Source: an uncultured Alphaproteobacteria bacterium
Lineage (GTDB): Bacteria; Pseudomonadota; Alphaproteobacteria; Thalassobaculales; Thalassobaculaceae
Reading direction: 5' to 3'
Length of the DNA: 43,222 nt
NCBI GenBank assembly: GCA_902578675.1
Contig: CACHDV010000006.1
Location: 1-43,222, forward strand
The first letter of the stretch is position 1. Each line of letters starts with the position of its first letter. The notes under the pieces were generated by a model. That model searched no databases. It was not told the DNA's origin and worked only from the letters and a program-made list of their open reading frames with translations. A program made the translations under genes and the position numbers. Shown here piece by piece: positions 8,054 through 15,428 of the stretch.

Positions 8054-9700
8054 TTAGTCGTTGCTAGCATGGCTTTTCATTTCCTCAATTATTTGGCTCT
8101 TTAGTTCCGGTTTATTTATCTTTCCAGTTGATGTTCTTGGGAGTTGTTCATTTGTTCGTAGTATAAATTGTTCTGGGACTTTATAAGATGCCAGCTCCCT
8201 TCTGCAGTATTTCTTTAACGCGTTTGCATCCAACTCGAACTTATCTTTTATCTCTAAAACTGCGATAATTTTTTCGTCTTTAATTGCATCTGGGATTCCA
8301 AATACAAATGCCTGTTTTGTTTTAGGATAACGCATCAATATATTCTCTATTTCAAGAGGAGCTACGTTAATGCCTCCTGTTTTTATCATCTCCTTTAGAC
8401 GACCTCTATAATAGATTCGTCCATCTTCCCCAACAAAACCTAGATCTCCAGTCAAGAAATAACCCTCTTTGTCAAATGACGACTGCGTTTGTTTTAGATT
8501 TCCAAAATAGCCTGAGGTTACACAACCGGCCACCGTGAGCTCTCCAACTACACCCTTCTTAAGGGGAGTCCTAGTCTCAATATCAACAGCACGGATTTTC
8601 ATGCCGGGTAACGGAAGGCCTTGGCTATTTAATCTTACTTCAAGAGGATCTGTTGTATGACACACGGCTGCATTCCCGTAAGTCTCGGTAGAACCGTATA
8701 CATTACAAATCTCTTTTGCATCCAACGTTTTAATTATGAATTCTATATCCTCGGGAAGTCCTATTGTTAGTCCAGTCCTCATATATTTTACTTTGTCTAA
8801 TGAATAACTAGGAGCTTCCAAAAGTGCGCGGGCTATATTGATCATTCCATAGAAAACAGTACACCTTTCTGCTGCCATTATTTCTAGAGCTTCATTCGGT
8901 TCGAAGGTTTCTTGCAAAACCAAGCATCCCCCATGCGTCATGACTGCGGGTAAGGCGTTGGCAGAACCAAATGACCAAAATAATGGCACGGCAAACCACA
9001 AGCGGTCTCTATCTGACAAGGCTTGGCGCTCTCCTATATGATAGCCATTTGTGATAACGTTTCCGTGCGCAAGGATCACGCCTTTAGGCTCCGCTGTCGA
9101 CCCTGATGTGTAGAGAATGAAACAGGTGTCTCCACTTTTTACTTTGTCTTGCACGTTTTGCAGATTTTCGAGCTTCGTCATCTGAGCCATTTTTCGTAAA
9201 TCGTGCCAATTTATAATCGCGCCTATGCTCTTTTCTTCGATGGCTATAATATTTTTAAGTCTTGGAAGAGCTTTGCTCCTTAGTTTTCCGACTTTTGATT
9301 CTTTATATTCCGGACAAAGTTCTTGAAGGTTTTCAATGAAGTTGTGATTTTTTAGGGAAGAAATCGAAATTACACAAGATGATCGACTGTGTTTTAAAGT
9401 CCAATGTAACTCTCGCTGGGTAGAAAAAGTACTTATCGCAACGGTGGTTGCGCCTATTTTTGCAATAGCAAACATTGCTATCAACCATTCAGGTCTATTA
9501 GAAGCTATTAAGGCAACGTTCTCACCCCTTTTAATTCCGAGACTTAATAGTGATCTTGCAAAAATATCGACCTCTTCTTTGAGCTGTGAATATGTAAGTC
9601 GGGAATCTTTCCATATTACTGCCTCGTTATCGCGATAACTTTTTGCAAGCTCGTCTAGTAGGTCCCCTAATGTTCTGCTTTTTGGAATATTTGAAGTCAT
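8054..9700 (-). CDS. AMP-dependent acyl-CoA synthetase / CoA ligase
   Basis: This 548-residue class I adenylate-forming enzyme activates a carboxylic acid with ATP to an acyl-adenylate and then a CoA thioester. The P-loop motif is FILYTSGSTAEPKGVILAH (about residues 202-220). The adenine-binding motif is CNVYGSTETYGN; the hinge region is YFLTGDLGFVGEDGRIYYRGR followed by KEMIKTGGINVAP; the C-terminal catalytic lysine lies in PRTSTGKINKPEL. Length is normal for the family. It lies 9 bases after an enoyl-CoA hydratase gene on the same strand, so the two probably form an operon for activating and hydrating an unsaturated acid. There is no obvious Shine-Dalgarno sequence, which suggests translational coupling. 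The acid substrate (fatty, aromatic or dicarboxylic) cannot be assigned. Confidence 0.92.
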   Translation of the reverse strand: MTSNIPKSRTLGDLLDELAKSYRDNEAVIWKDSRLTYSQLKEEVDIFARSLLSLGIKRGENVALIASNRPEWLIAMFAIAKIGATTVAISTFSTQRELHWTLKHSRSSCVISISSLKNHNFIENLQELCPEYKESKVGKLRSKALPRLKNIIAIEEKSIGAIINWHDLRKMAQMTKLENLQNVQDKVKSGDTCFILYTSGSTAEPKGVILAHGNVITNGYHIGERQALSDRDRLWFAVPLFWSFGSANALPAVMTHGGCLVLQETFEPNEALEIMAAERCTVFYGMINIARALLEAPSYSLDKVKYMRTGLTIGLPEDIEFIIKTLDAKEICNVYGSTETYGNAAVCHTTDPLEVRLNSQGLPLPGMKIRAVDIETRTPLKKGVVGELTVAGCVTSGYFGNLKQTQSSFDKEGYFLTGDLGFVGEDGRIYYRGRLKEMIKTGGINVAPLEIENILMRYPKTKQAFVFGIPDAIKDEKIIAVLEIKDKFELDANALKKYCRRELASYKVPEQFILRTNEQLPRTSTGKINKPELKSQIIEEMKSHASND

Positions 9701-9709
9701 TTTTAAGGC

Positions 9710-10462
9710 TTAATAAACTGGTTTTCTTTTCTCAATAAATGCTTTTGTCCCCTCGATGAAATCCGGCTGTGAACGCACGTGATCACCAAGAAGTTGCTCC
9801 AATTGTTCTTGAGCTTTGACACGCTCACTAATTGATGTGGTCACCTGTGTTTTCACAGCTTGGATTGCCGATGGACTATTGGCTGCTATTATTTCAGCTT
9901 TCTCCAATGCCCAATTCATAACGTCGTCATTCTCCAATGCTACATTGATTAGGTTAAGTTTTTGAGCGCCTTCTGCTGAAATTAATCGACCAGTTAAAAG
10001 TAAATCCATTGCATGCACGTGGCCGATTTGATCTACAAGTTTTGAAGTTGCTCCTCCAAAGGGATAAATTGACCATTTTACTTCAGGCAACCCGAAGCGA
10101 GCTGTTTTGGCTGCGCACCGAATGTCTGTAGAAAGTATCAATTCTACTCCACCTCCAACACAGTCTCCATTGATTGCAGAAATTATAGGTTTGGAGTAAG
10201 TGTCTGTTTTAAGGAGGGAATGATTAATTGCGATGGTTTTATCTTCAGTGGCAGACAGATCACCTGATATATCAGCACCTACACAGAAAGCTCTCTCTCC
10301 GGCCCCGGTTATTATAATGCATCTCGTATCGTCTTCCTCTAATTCATCCCAGAGCTTTCCAAGTTCTTGCATCATCTGTCTGGTCAGCGCGTTCATTTTT
10401 GTAGTATTATCTATTGTGATGATTGCTATATGTGAATTATGGCGACGCAGCGAAACTTTCAT
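9710..10462 (-). CDS. Enoyl-CoA hydratase/isomerase (crotonase family)
   Basis: This 250-residue single-domain crotonase has the first oxyanion-hole segment AFCVGADIS and the second one INGDCVGGGVELILSTDIRCAA. It continues with RFGLPEVKWSIYPFGGATSKL, where the PE pair falls at the usual position of one catalytic glutamate. Members hydrate trans-2-enoyl-CoA or perform related isomerisation, hydrolysis or decarboxylation on CoA thioesters. It is upstream of the acyl-CoA synthetase in a two-gene operon and divergent from a quinone oxidoreductase gene, with a 140-base control region between. Exact chemistry cannot be separated from related crotonases by these motifs. Start ATG chosen at the first methionine, MKVSLRRHNS, which directly precedes the normal beta strand. 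Confidence 0.9.
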   Translation of the reverse strand: MKVSLRRHNSHIAIITIDNTTKMNALTRQMMQELGKLWDELEEDDTRCIIITGAGERAFCVGADISGDLSATEDKTIAINHSLLKTDTYSKPIISAINGDCVGGGVELILSTDIRCAAKTARFGLPEVKWSIYPFGGATSKLVDQIGHVHAMDLLLTGRLISAEGAQKLNLINVALENDDVMNWALEKAEIIAANSPSAIQAVKTQVTTSISERVKAQEQLEQLLGDHVRSQPDFIEGTKAFIEKRKPVY

Positions 10463-10602
10463 AATGATATTTTCCTAATTGGAGAAAATTTTAAGACACA
10501 AGTGGTTTAGAGAGTGCCTAAATGGACTCTTACGATAAATTACACGATTATCTAAGTATTTTTATCCAAAAAGCATTATAAGAAAAGAGACGGTGGCGAT
10601 AA

Positions 10603-11583
10603 ATGAAAGCAATTTTTTGTAATAAGTTAGGTGGAACAGAAAATCTAGCTTATGTGGATACAGTTTCGCCACGTCCAGGACCAAACGATGTACTGATAAA
10701 AGTAAAAGCCGCGGGGTTAAATTTTGCGGATACGCTTCAAATAGCGGGAAAATATCAATCCAAACTAGAACCACCATTCATACCGGGCATGGAGGTTGCT
10801 GGTGAGATCTTAGAAATCGGTCAAGGTGTAAATAGGCCGCTGAATGTCGGACAGCGGGTGATGGCATTTATGAGAGGGGGAGGGGCATTTGCCGAGGAAG
10901 TTTTAGTAGATAGTGAGTGGTTAGTACCGGTCCCGGACGAAATGGACGATATAATAGCTGCTGGGTTTCCCACAGTTTATGGAACTTCTAATTTCGCCTT
11001 GAAGCATAGAGGAAATTTGCAGGCTGGGGAAACTTTGTTAGTTCTCGGAGCAGCTGGTGGAGTTGGTTTAACAGCGGTTGAATTAGGTAAAACAATGGGG
11101 GCAAACGTTATTGCAGCTGCAGGGGGTATTGAAAAGTGTAAAGTTGCGATCGATCACGGCGCTGATTTTGCAATTGATTATAAATCTGAAAGTATTCGAG
11201 ACCGTGTCAAAGACTTAACAGATAATCGTGGTGCGGATGTTGTTTATGACGCAGTAGGTGGTGATGCTTTTGACCAAGCGATTAGGGCTGTTAATTGGGA
11301 AGCGAGGATGTTGATTATTGGCTTTGCGGCCGGTCGAATACAACAAATACCAGCAAATTTGATTTTGGTAAAAAATATATCTGTTGTTGGGGTGGTGTAT
11401 GGGGCCCAAACTGAGAGAGACCCATCGTATGGGGCAAGTTTTGTTCAAGAGGCGGCTGATCTTTTTCGACAGGGGCGTGTGAAGCCTCATATAGGAAAGA
11501 CTTTTCCATTATCACAGGCTGCTGAGGCTATGGATGCTTTATTGTCGCGGTCTTATGCTGGTAAAATAATTCTTACAACTTAA
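10603..11583 (+). CDS. NADPH:quinone oxidoreductase-like medium-chain dehydrogenase
   Basis: This 326-residue MDR-superfamily protein belongs to the zinc-free quinone oxidoreductase (QOR) branch. The N-terminal GroES-like domain includes KVKAAGLNFADTLQIAGKY and PFIPGMEVAGEI. The nucleotide-binding domain carries LVLGAAGGVGLTAVELGK (about residues 147-164), and AGKIILTT ends the protein. The cysteine ligands of zinc alcohol dehydrogenases are absent. Such enzymes reduce quinones or enals, and some act on enoyl-CoA; the choice here is open. It is 17 bases upstream of a CoA-transferase gene, making a pair that is divergent from the acyl-CoA synthetase/hydratase pair. GGTGGCGATAA precedes the ATG as a moderate ribosome-binding site. 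Confidence 0.9.
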   Translation: MKAIFCNKLGGTENLAYVDTVSPRPGPNDVLIKVKAAGLNFADTLQIAGKYQSKLEPPFIPGMEVAGEILEIGQGVNRPLNVGQRVMAFMRGGGAFAEEVLVDSEWLVPVPDEMDDIIAAGFPTVYGTSNFALKHRGNLQAGETLLVLGAAGGVGLTAVELGKTMGANVIAAAGGIEKCKVAIDHGADFAIDYKSESIRDRVKDLTDNRGADVVYDAVGGDAFDQAIRAVNWEARMLIIGFAAGRIQQIPANLILVKNISVVGVVYGAQTERDPSYGASFVQEAADLFRQGRVKPHIGKTFPLSQAAEAMDALLSRSYAGKIILTT

Positions 11584-11600
11584 TTCGTTTTGAAAACCTA

Positions 11601-12842
11601 TTGAAATATATCAATCCCCAGAACTTAGATTTAACCGACTTTATCAAAGCCGGTGATTGTATATTTTGTGGTCAGGCTACTGGAGAGCCGACAACACTCA
11701 CTGAAAAACTTGTAGAACAGAGAAAAGCGATAGGTCCCACCGAGGTCTTCCTGGGATTAACCTTATCTGACACCTTTGATGCAGAACATGTTGATTTCTT
11801 GACGTTTAACAGTTTTGGCCCAATGGGAAATTCGAAGAAGTTATCTGATGCGGGCGTACTGAATATTACACCCATTCATTTTGGCTTAATAAGCCAATAT
11901 ATAAAAGAAGGAACACTGAAATGCGATGTGGCGTTCGTTCTATTGTCTCCACGGGGGCCAAATGGCAAACATAGCTTCGGTGTAATAAATGATTACATTA
12001 GAGCTGCTATCGATAAGGCACGCATCGTAATAGGTGAGATTAATGATCAAGTGCCTTGGGTATATTCAGACGGTTATCCCGAATTAGAGAGATTTGACGT
12101 TTTAATTGAAACGTCACGTCCAGTACTGCAAGCCCTTCCCAGTAAAGTTACTAGCATAGATACAAAAATTGCCGATAACGTATCAAAATACATAAATGAT
12201 GAGGCAATATTACAAATCGGTATGGGGTCGATACCGGACGCAATAGCTTTAAGCATAATGGATCGGCGGAATCTTGGTTTTCATAGCGGGATGGCTAGCG
12301 ATTTCCTCGTAGATCTTATGAATTCGGGCGTTGTAACGAATATAACTAAACCTTTTGATAGAGGTGTTTCTACGACGGCAATATTACTCGGTAAAACAAA
12401 ACTTTATGAATTTGCCCATAACAACAAAAAATTGAAACTGCGACCCTCTTGGCATACTCATTCTGGAGATGTGCATCTTCTAAAAAATTTCGTGAGTATA
12501 AATTCTGCATTAGAAGTTGATCTCACGGGACAGGTCGGTGCTGAGGAATTGAACGGGATACCAGTTAGTGCTATCGGAGGACAACCAGATTTAGTAAGGG
12601 CTGCACACAGAAGTGATGGTGGGCACGCAATTATTGCACTCCCTAGTTCAGCCAAGGATGGAAAATTTAGCCGAATTGTCTCCAAGTTGAGCGGTCCTGT
12701 TACTACGGCTAGAAGCGACGTTGATGTGATCGTAACTGAGAACGGTGCGGTAGATTTGCGTGGAAAAGATTTGGGCCAAAGAAGAAGGGCTTTAATAAGT
12801 ATCGCGGCGCCTAACTTTCAAGAAGATTTGATGAAAAGCTAA
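11601..12842 (+). CDS. Acetyl-CoA hydrolase/transferase family CoA-transferase (4-hydroxybutyrate CoA-transferase-like)
   Basis: This 413-residue protein matches the acetyl-CoA hydrolase/transferase family, which exchanges CoA between acyl-CoA and free acids through a glutamyl-CoA thioester. Landmarks are CIFCGQATGEPTTLTEKL near the N-terminus, LQIGMGSIPDAIALSI, NLGFHSGMASDFLVDLM, NSALEVDLTGQVGAEELNG and SAIGGQPDLVRAAHRS. Glu305 in SALEVDL sits at the position usually holding the catalytic glutamate. A TTG start at 11601 is chosen because the family N-terminus begins there and no in-frame ATG fits. It forms a pair with the QOR-like gene. Together with the divergent ligase/hydratase pair it suggests a small CoA-thioester catabolic module with an unknown growth substrate. 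Confidence 0.88.
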   Translation: MKYINPQNLDLTDFIKAGDCIFCGQATGEPTTLTEKLVEQRKAIGPTEVFLGLTLSDTFDAEHVDFLTFNSFGPMGNSKKLSDAGVLNITPIHFGLISQYIKEGTLKCDVAFVLLSPRGPNGKHSFGVINDYIRAAIDKARIVIGEINDQVPWVYSDGYPELERFDVLIETSRPVLQALPSKVTSIDTKIADNVSKYINDEAILQIGMGSIPDAIALSIMDRRNLGFHSGMASDFLVDLMNSGVVTNITKPFDRGVSTTAILLGKTKLYEFAHNNKKLKLRPSWHTHSGDVHLLKNFVSINSALEVDLTGQVGAEELNGIPVSAIGGQPDLVRAAHRSDGGHAIIALPSSAKDGKFSRIVSKLSGPVTTARSDVDVIVTENGAVDLRGKDLGQRRRALISIAAPNFQEDLMKS

Positions 12843-12981
12843 AACATTTCTGTGATACTGTTTCCTTTGGACGATCATACTAATAACATTATACTGCAAT
12901 ACGGATATATAAAATTAGTATATAGAAACGTAATTTAGAAAATAACAGCGCTAAATGTAAAGTAAAAGTTAAAGACGTTAT

Positions 12982-13013
12982 TTAAATAAAGGTATAATAA
13001 TACCTTTATTTAA
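12982..13013. repeat. Perfect 14-bp inverted repeat just upstream of the rplM promoter
   Basis: The arms TTAAATAAAGGTAT (12982-12995) and ATACCTTTATTTAA (13000-13013) are exact reverse complements separated by AATA. The repeat lies 23 bases before the -35 box of the ribosomal-protein operon and 139 bases after the CoA-transferase stop. It could be an A+T-rich terminator for the upstream pair or an operator. The downstream strand lacks an immediate U run, which argues against a standard terminator. Confidence 0.6.
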
Positions 13014-13036
13014 GGTGTTGATATTATTATTTTTTC

Positions 13037-13065
13037 TTGACCTATCTGCCATACTTATGTATACA
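13037..13065 (+). promoter_or_regulatory. Sigma70-type promoter of rplM-rpsI
   Basis: TTGACC (13037-13042) and TATACA (13060-13065) are near-consensus -35 and -10 boxes with an optimal 17-base spacer. They lie 45 bases ahead of the rplM start, with no gene between. This is the strongest promoter match I can see in the window and suits a highly expressed ribosomal-protein operon. Confidence 0.75.
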
Positions 13066-13110
13066 ACGGTTCCAAATTATGGGCTCAAATTTAACAATTA
13101 GGGTAGTTCA

Positions 13111-13569
13111 ATGAGAACGTTTTCAGCAAAACCAAGTGATATCGAAAAGAAGTGGTGGCTGATTGATGCCGAAGGCCTAGTTCTGGGCCGATTGGCAACG
13201 ATTGTGGCAAAATATTTACGCGGTAAACACAAAACCACCTTTACCCCTCACATGGATTGCGGTGACAATATTGTCGTAATCAATGCAGAGAAGGTGAAAT
13301 TAACTGGGGCAAAGCGAACATCAAAAACTTATTATTGGCATACCGGTTATCCTGGGGGAATAAAGTCCCGAACCGCCGATAAGATTTTAGACGGTGCTCA
13401 TCCAGAACGAGTTATTAAAAAAGCAGTTCAACGGATGATTACTCGGGGGCCGCTTGGTCGCAAGCAAATGAGTAATCTTAGAGTTTATGGCGGCAATGAA
13501 CATCCGCACGAAGCGCAGCAACCAGAAATACTAGATATCGCCGCAATGAATACAAAGAATAAGAGGTGA
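13111..13569 (+). CDS. rplM: 50S ribosomal protein L13
   Basis: This 152-residue protein is L13 of the large ribosomal subunit, an early assembly protein binding 23S rRNA. Diagnostic segments are [20 protein letters not shown] at the N-terminus, [48 protein letters not shown] and [19 protein letters not shown]. Length and motifs are normal for alphaproteobacteria. It is transcribed from the promoter at 13037-13065 and is followed by rpsI after 2 bases in the usual rplM-rpsI arrangement. Nothing unusual is visible. Confidence 0.98.
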   Translation: MRTFSAKPSDIEKKWWLIDAEGLVLGRLATIVAKYLRGKHKTTFTPHMDCGDNIVVINAEKVKLTGAKRTSKTYYWHTGYPGGIKSRTADKILDGAHPERVIKKAVQRMITRGPLGRKQMSNLRVYGGNEHPHEAQQPEILDIAAMNTKNKR

Positions 13570-13571
13570 AA

Positions 13572-14120
13572 ATGGCTGAAGAAGAGAATACAAATCACGA
13601 ATCTAGCGAGTCATCTGAAAATATTACAGAAACTAAAAGTGAAGAAGAGAACACAAACGCAGGTTTAGAGGTCCTAAGTGTTTTGAGGGAAGAGCAAACC
13701 GTAGAGGTTCCTAGAGAGCCTATTATAGATAAGCACGGACGTTCGTATGCTACGGGTAAGCGAAAAAATGCAATAGCAAGGGTATGGATCAAGCCTGGGC
13801 CGGGAAAGATCACAGTAAATGGCCGGGACGTAGAAACTTACTTTGCTAGACCCGTTTTGCGAATGATGATTGCGCAACCCTTTGATACCGCTGAGCGCAA
13901 CGATTCTTATGATGTCACATGTACCGTTACTGGGGGAGGTCTTTCGGGACAAGCCGGGGCAGTTAGACATGGAATTTCAAAGGCATTGACTTATTATGAG
14001 CCAGGTCTAAGACCTGTTCTCAAAAAGGGTGGCTTTTTGACGAGAGATCCTCGGGTTGTAGAGCGTAAGAAATATGGTAAAGCGAAAGCTAGAAGAAGTT
14101 ATCAGTTCTCGAAGCGCTAG
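13572..14120 (+). CDS. rpsI: 30S ribosomal protein S9 with acidic N-terminal extension
   Basis: This 182-residue protein is S9, whose C-terminal tail reaches the P-site tRNA on the small subunit. The conserved core starts near residue 57 with [19 protein letters not shown], includes [20 protein letters not shown], and ends in the canonical YQFSKR. The first 50 or so residues are an acidic Glu/Ser/Asn-rich extension, longer than the bacterial standard of about 130 residues; N-terminal extensions are common in alphaproteobacterial S9. The hexapeptide EEENTN occurs twice in it. ATG 13572 is preferred over the overlapping GTG 13566 because AAGAGGTGAA lies just upstream of it. It ends the operon and is followed by an intrinsic terminator. 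Confidence 0.97.
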   Translation: MAEEENTNHESSESSENITETKSEEENTNAGLEVLSVLREEQTVEVPREPIIDKHGRSYATGKRKNAIARVWIKPGPGKITVNGRDVETYFARPVLRMMIAQPFDTAERNDSYDVTCTVTGGGLSGQAGAVRHGISKALTYYEPGLRPVLKKGGFLTRDPRVVERKKYGKAKARRSYQFSKR

Positions 14121-14143
14121 AGGAGATCTGTATTTTTCACCCC

Positions 14144-14180
14144 AAAACGGCCACCTACGCGAGTTTGTGGCTGTTTTTTT
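14144..14180 (+). terminator. Intrinsic terminator of the rplM-rpsI operon
   Basis: An 11-bp stem pairs AAAACGGCCAC (14144-14154) with GTGGCTGTTTT (14167-14177), with one G-U pair and a 12-base loop. It runs directly into a T tract ending at 14180. It lies 23 bases after the rpsI stop codon. Confidence 0.85.
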
Positions 14181-14626
14181 GTGCTTAACTATCTTGCGTA
14201 GAAAGCTCAAAAATCGCCTCTGATGTTTACTTCTCGGTTATCTCGCGGCGAGCATACTGCTGGCAAAGGGGCTACTATTAGGCCTTTTGATTGATTTATG
14301 GATGTTAGAAAGATATTTTTATTAATATCCACTTTTTGTTTAAGTGCCAAAATTAGCTAATAAACAATTGATACTTTACTCTTCAGGTTGACGATCACTT
14401 GTTTGCGTAAATAATATTTCTGCACGTTTAAAAAACATTTAAAAATTGCACGAATATTGCTAAAGCCCATACACTTGTGCATTGTGATCGGGCTTTGTTA
14501 CAAAATTATTTTTTTGCGGCTCTATCGGTGCTTTTTTTCATTATTTACGGTAGGTTGTAGATTAATACCTAATATGAAAATAAAACAAAGAGTTGTAAAC
14601 CACTGAAAAAAAGAAAGAGTTCAGTT
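14181..14626. other. Gene-free region between the rpsI terminator and the SDR gene
   Basis: I see no convincing gene here. A possible promoter is TTGACG (14388-14393) with TAATAT (14412-14417) after 18 bases, some 210 bases before the SDR start. Farther on, AAAGCCC (14462-14468) and GGGCTTT (14490-14496) form a 7-bp inverted repeat with a 21-base loop, followed by an A+T-rich stretch containing seven T residues. Together these could mark a long 5' leader or a small untranslated RNA, but the support is weak. Confidence 0.3.
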
Positions 14627-15427
14627 ATGAGGTTGAATGAAAAAGTAGCTATTGTTGTTGGAGCAGGCCAACAACCTGGGGAAACAATCGGAAATGGGCG
14701 AGCTACGGCCATTCGCTTTGCTGAAGAGGGTGCTCATGTTCTACTTGTAGATAAAAATAAAAAGTTGGCGCTGGAAACCCTGGATTTAATCGAAAATAAG
14801 GGGGGTGCAGCTAAAGTTCAAATAGCGGACATTACAGACGAAAATGACTGCAAAACTATAGCAAAAGCTTGCATGAATTATTTTGGAAAAATTGATATTC
14901 TCCACAATAACGTCGGCCGCTCGGAGGGAGACACAGGAACGACTGAAATGGACGTTAAAGTGTGGGATCAATTGATGGATATGAATTTGAAAGGCATGTT
15001 TATGACATGTAAGCATGTTCTGCCTATAATGCGGAAACAGAACTCAGGATGTATCATAAATATTTCCTCTATTGCGTCTATCTGTTCGCACAACAGTATA
15101 ACCTATAAAACTGGGAAAGGTGCTGTGAATACAATGACGCACCATCTCGCAATGGAAAATGCATCCTACGGCATCCGAGCAAACGCTATTTTACCTGGGT
15201 TAATGGACACACCGATGGCTATTGAGAGGCGCGCGCGCGAGCAAAATGTACACAGAGATGAAGTACGTAATGCCCGAAATAGTCGTGTTCCATTGTTAAA
15301 GAAAATGGGGACGGCTTGGGATGTTGCTAATGCCTCAGTGTTCTTAGCTTCTGAGGAAGCGAACTACATTACCGGGCTAATTATGCCGGTTGATGGCGGG
15401 TTGTCTGCTCACATAGGGGGTGCATGA
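14627..15427 (+). CDS. Short-chain dehydrogenase/reductase (SDR)
   Basis: This 266-residue classical SDR has a single Rossmann domain that oxidises an alcohol or reduces a carbonyl with NAD(P)H. The cofactor loop is VVGAGQQPGETIGNGRAT, a variant of TGxxxGxG with an insertion. Further motifs are LHNNVGRS (usually NNAG), IINISSIAS for the catalytic serine, TYKTGKGAV for the YxxxK pair, and TGLIMPVDGGLS at the C-terminus. Length is normal. It ends one base from the convergent stop of GMC copy 2, so the two genes meet tail to tail. The substrate is unknown, but adjacency to an alcohol dehydrogenase may be meaningful. The Shine-Dalgarno sequence is weak (AAAGAG). Confidence 0.9.
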   Translation: MRLNEKVAIVVGAGQQPGETIGNGRATAIRFAEEGAHVLLVDKNKKLALETLDLIENKGGAAKVQIADITDENDCKTIAKACMNYFGKIDILHNNVGRSEGDTGTTEMDVKVWDQLMDMNLKGMFMTCKHVLPIMRKQNSGCIINISSIASICSHNSITYKTGKGAVNTMTHHLAMENASYGIRANAILPGLMDTPMAIERRAREQNVHRDEVRNARNSRVPLLKKMGTAWDVANASVFLASEEANYITGLIMPVDGGLSAHIGGA

Positions 15428-15428
15428 G

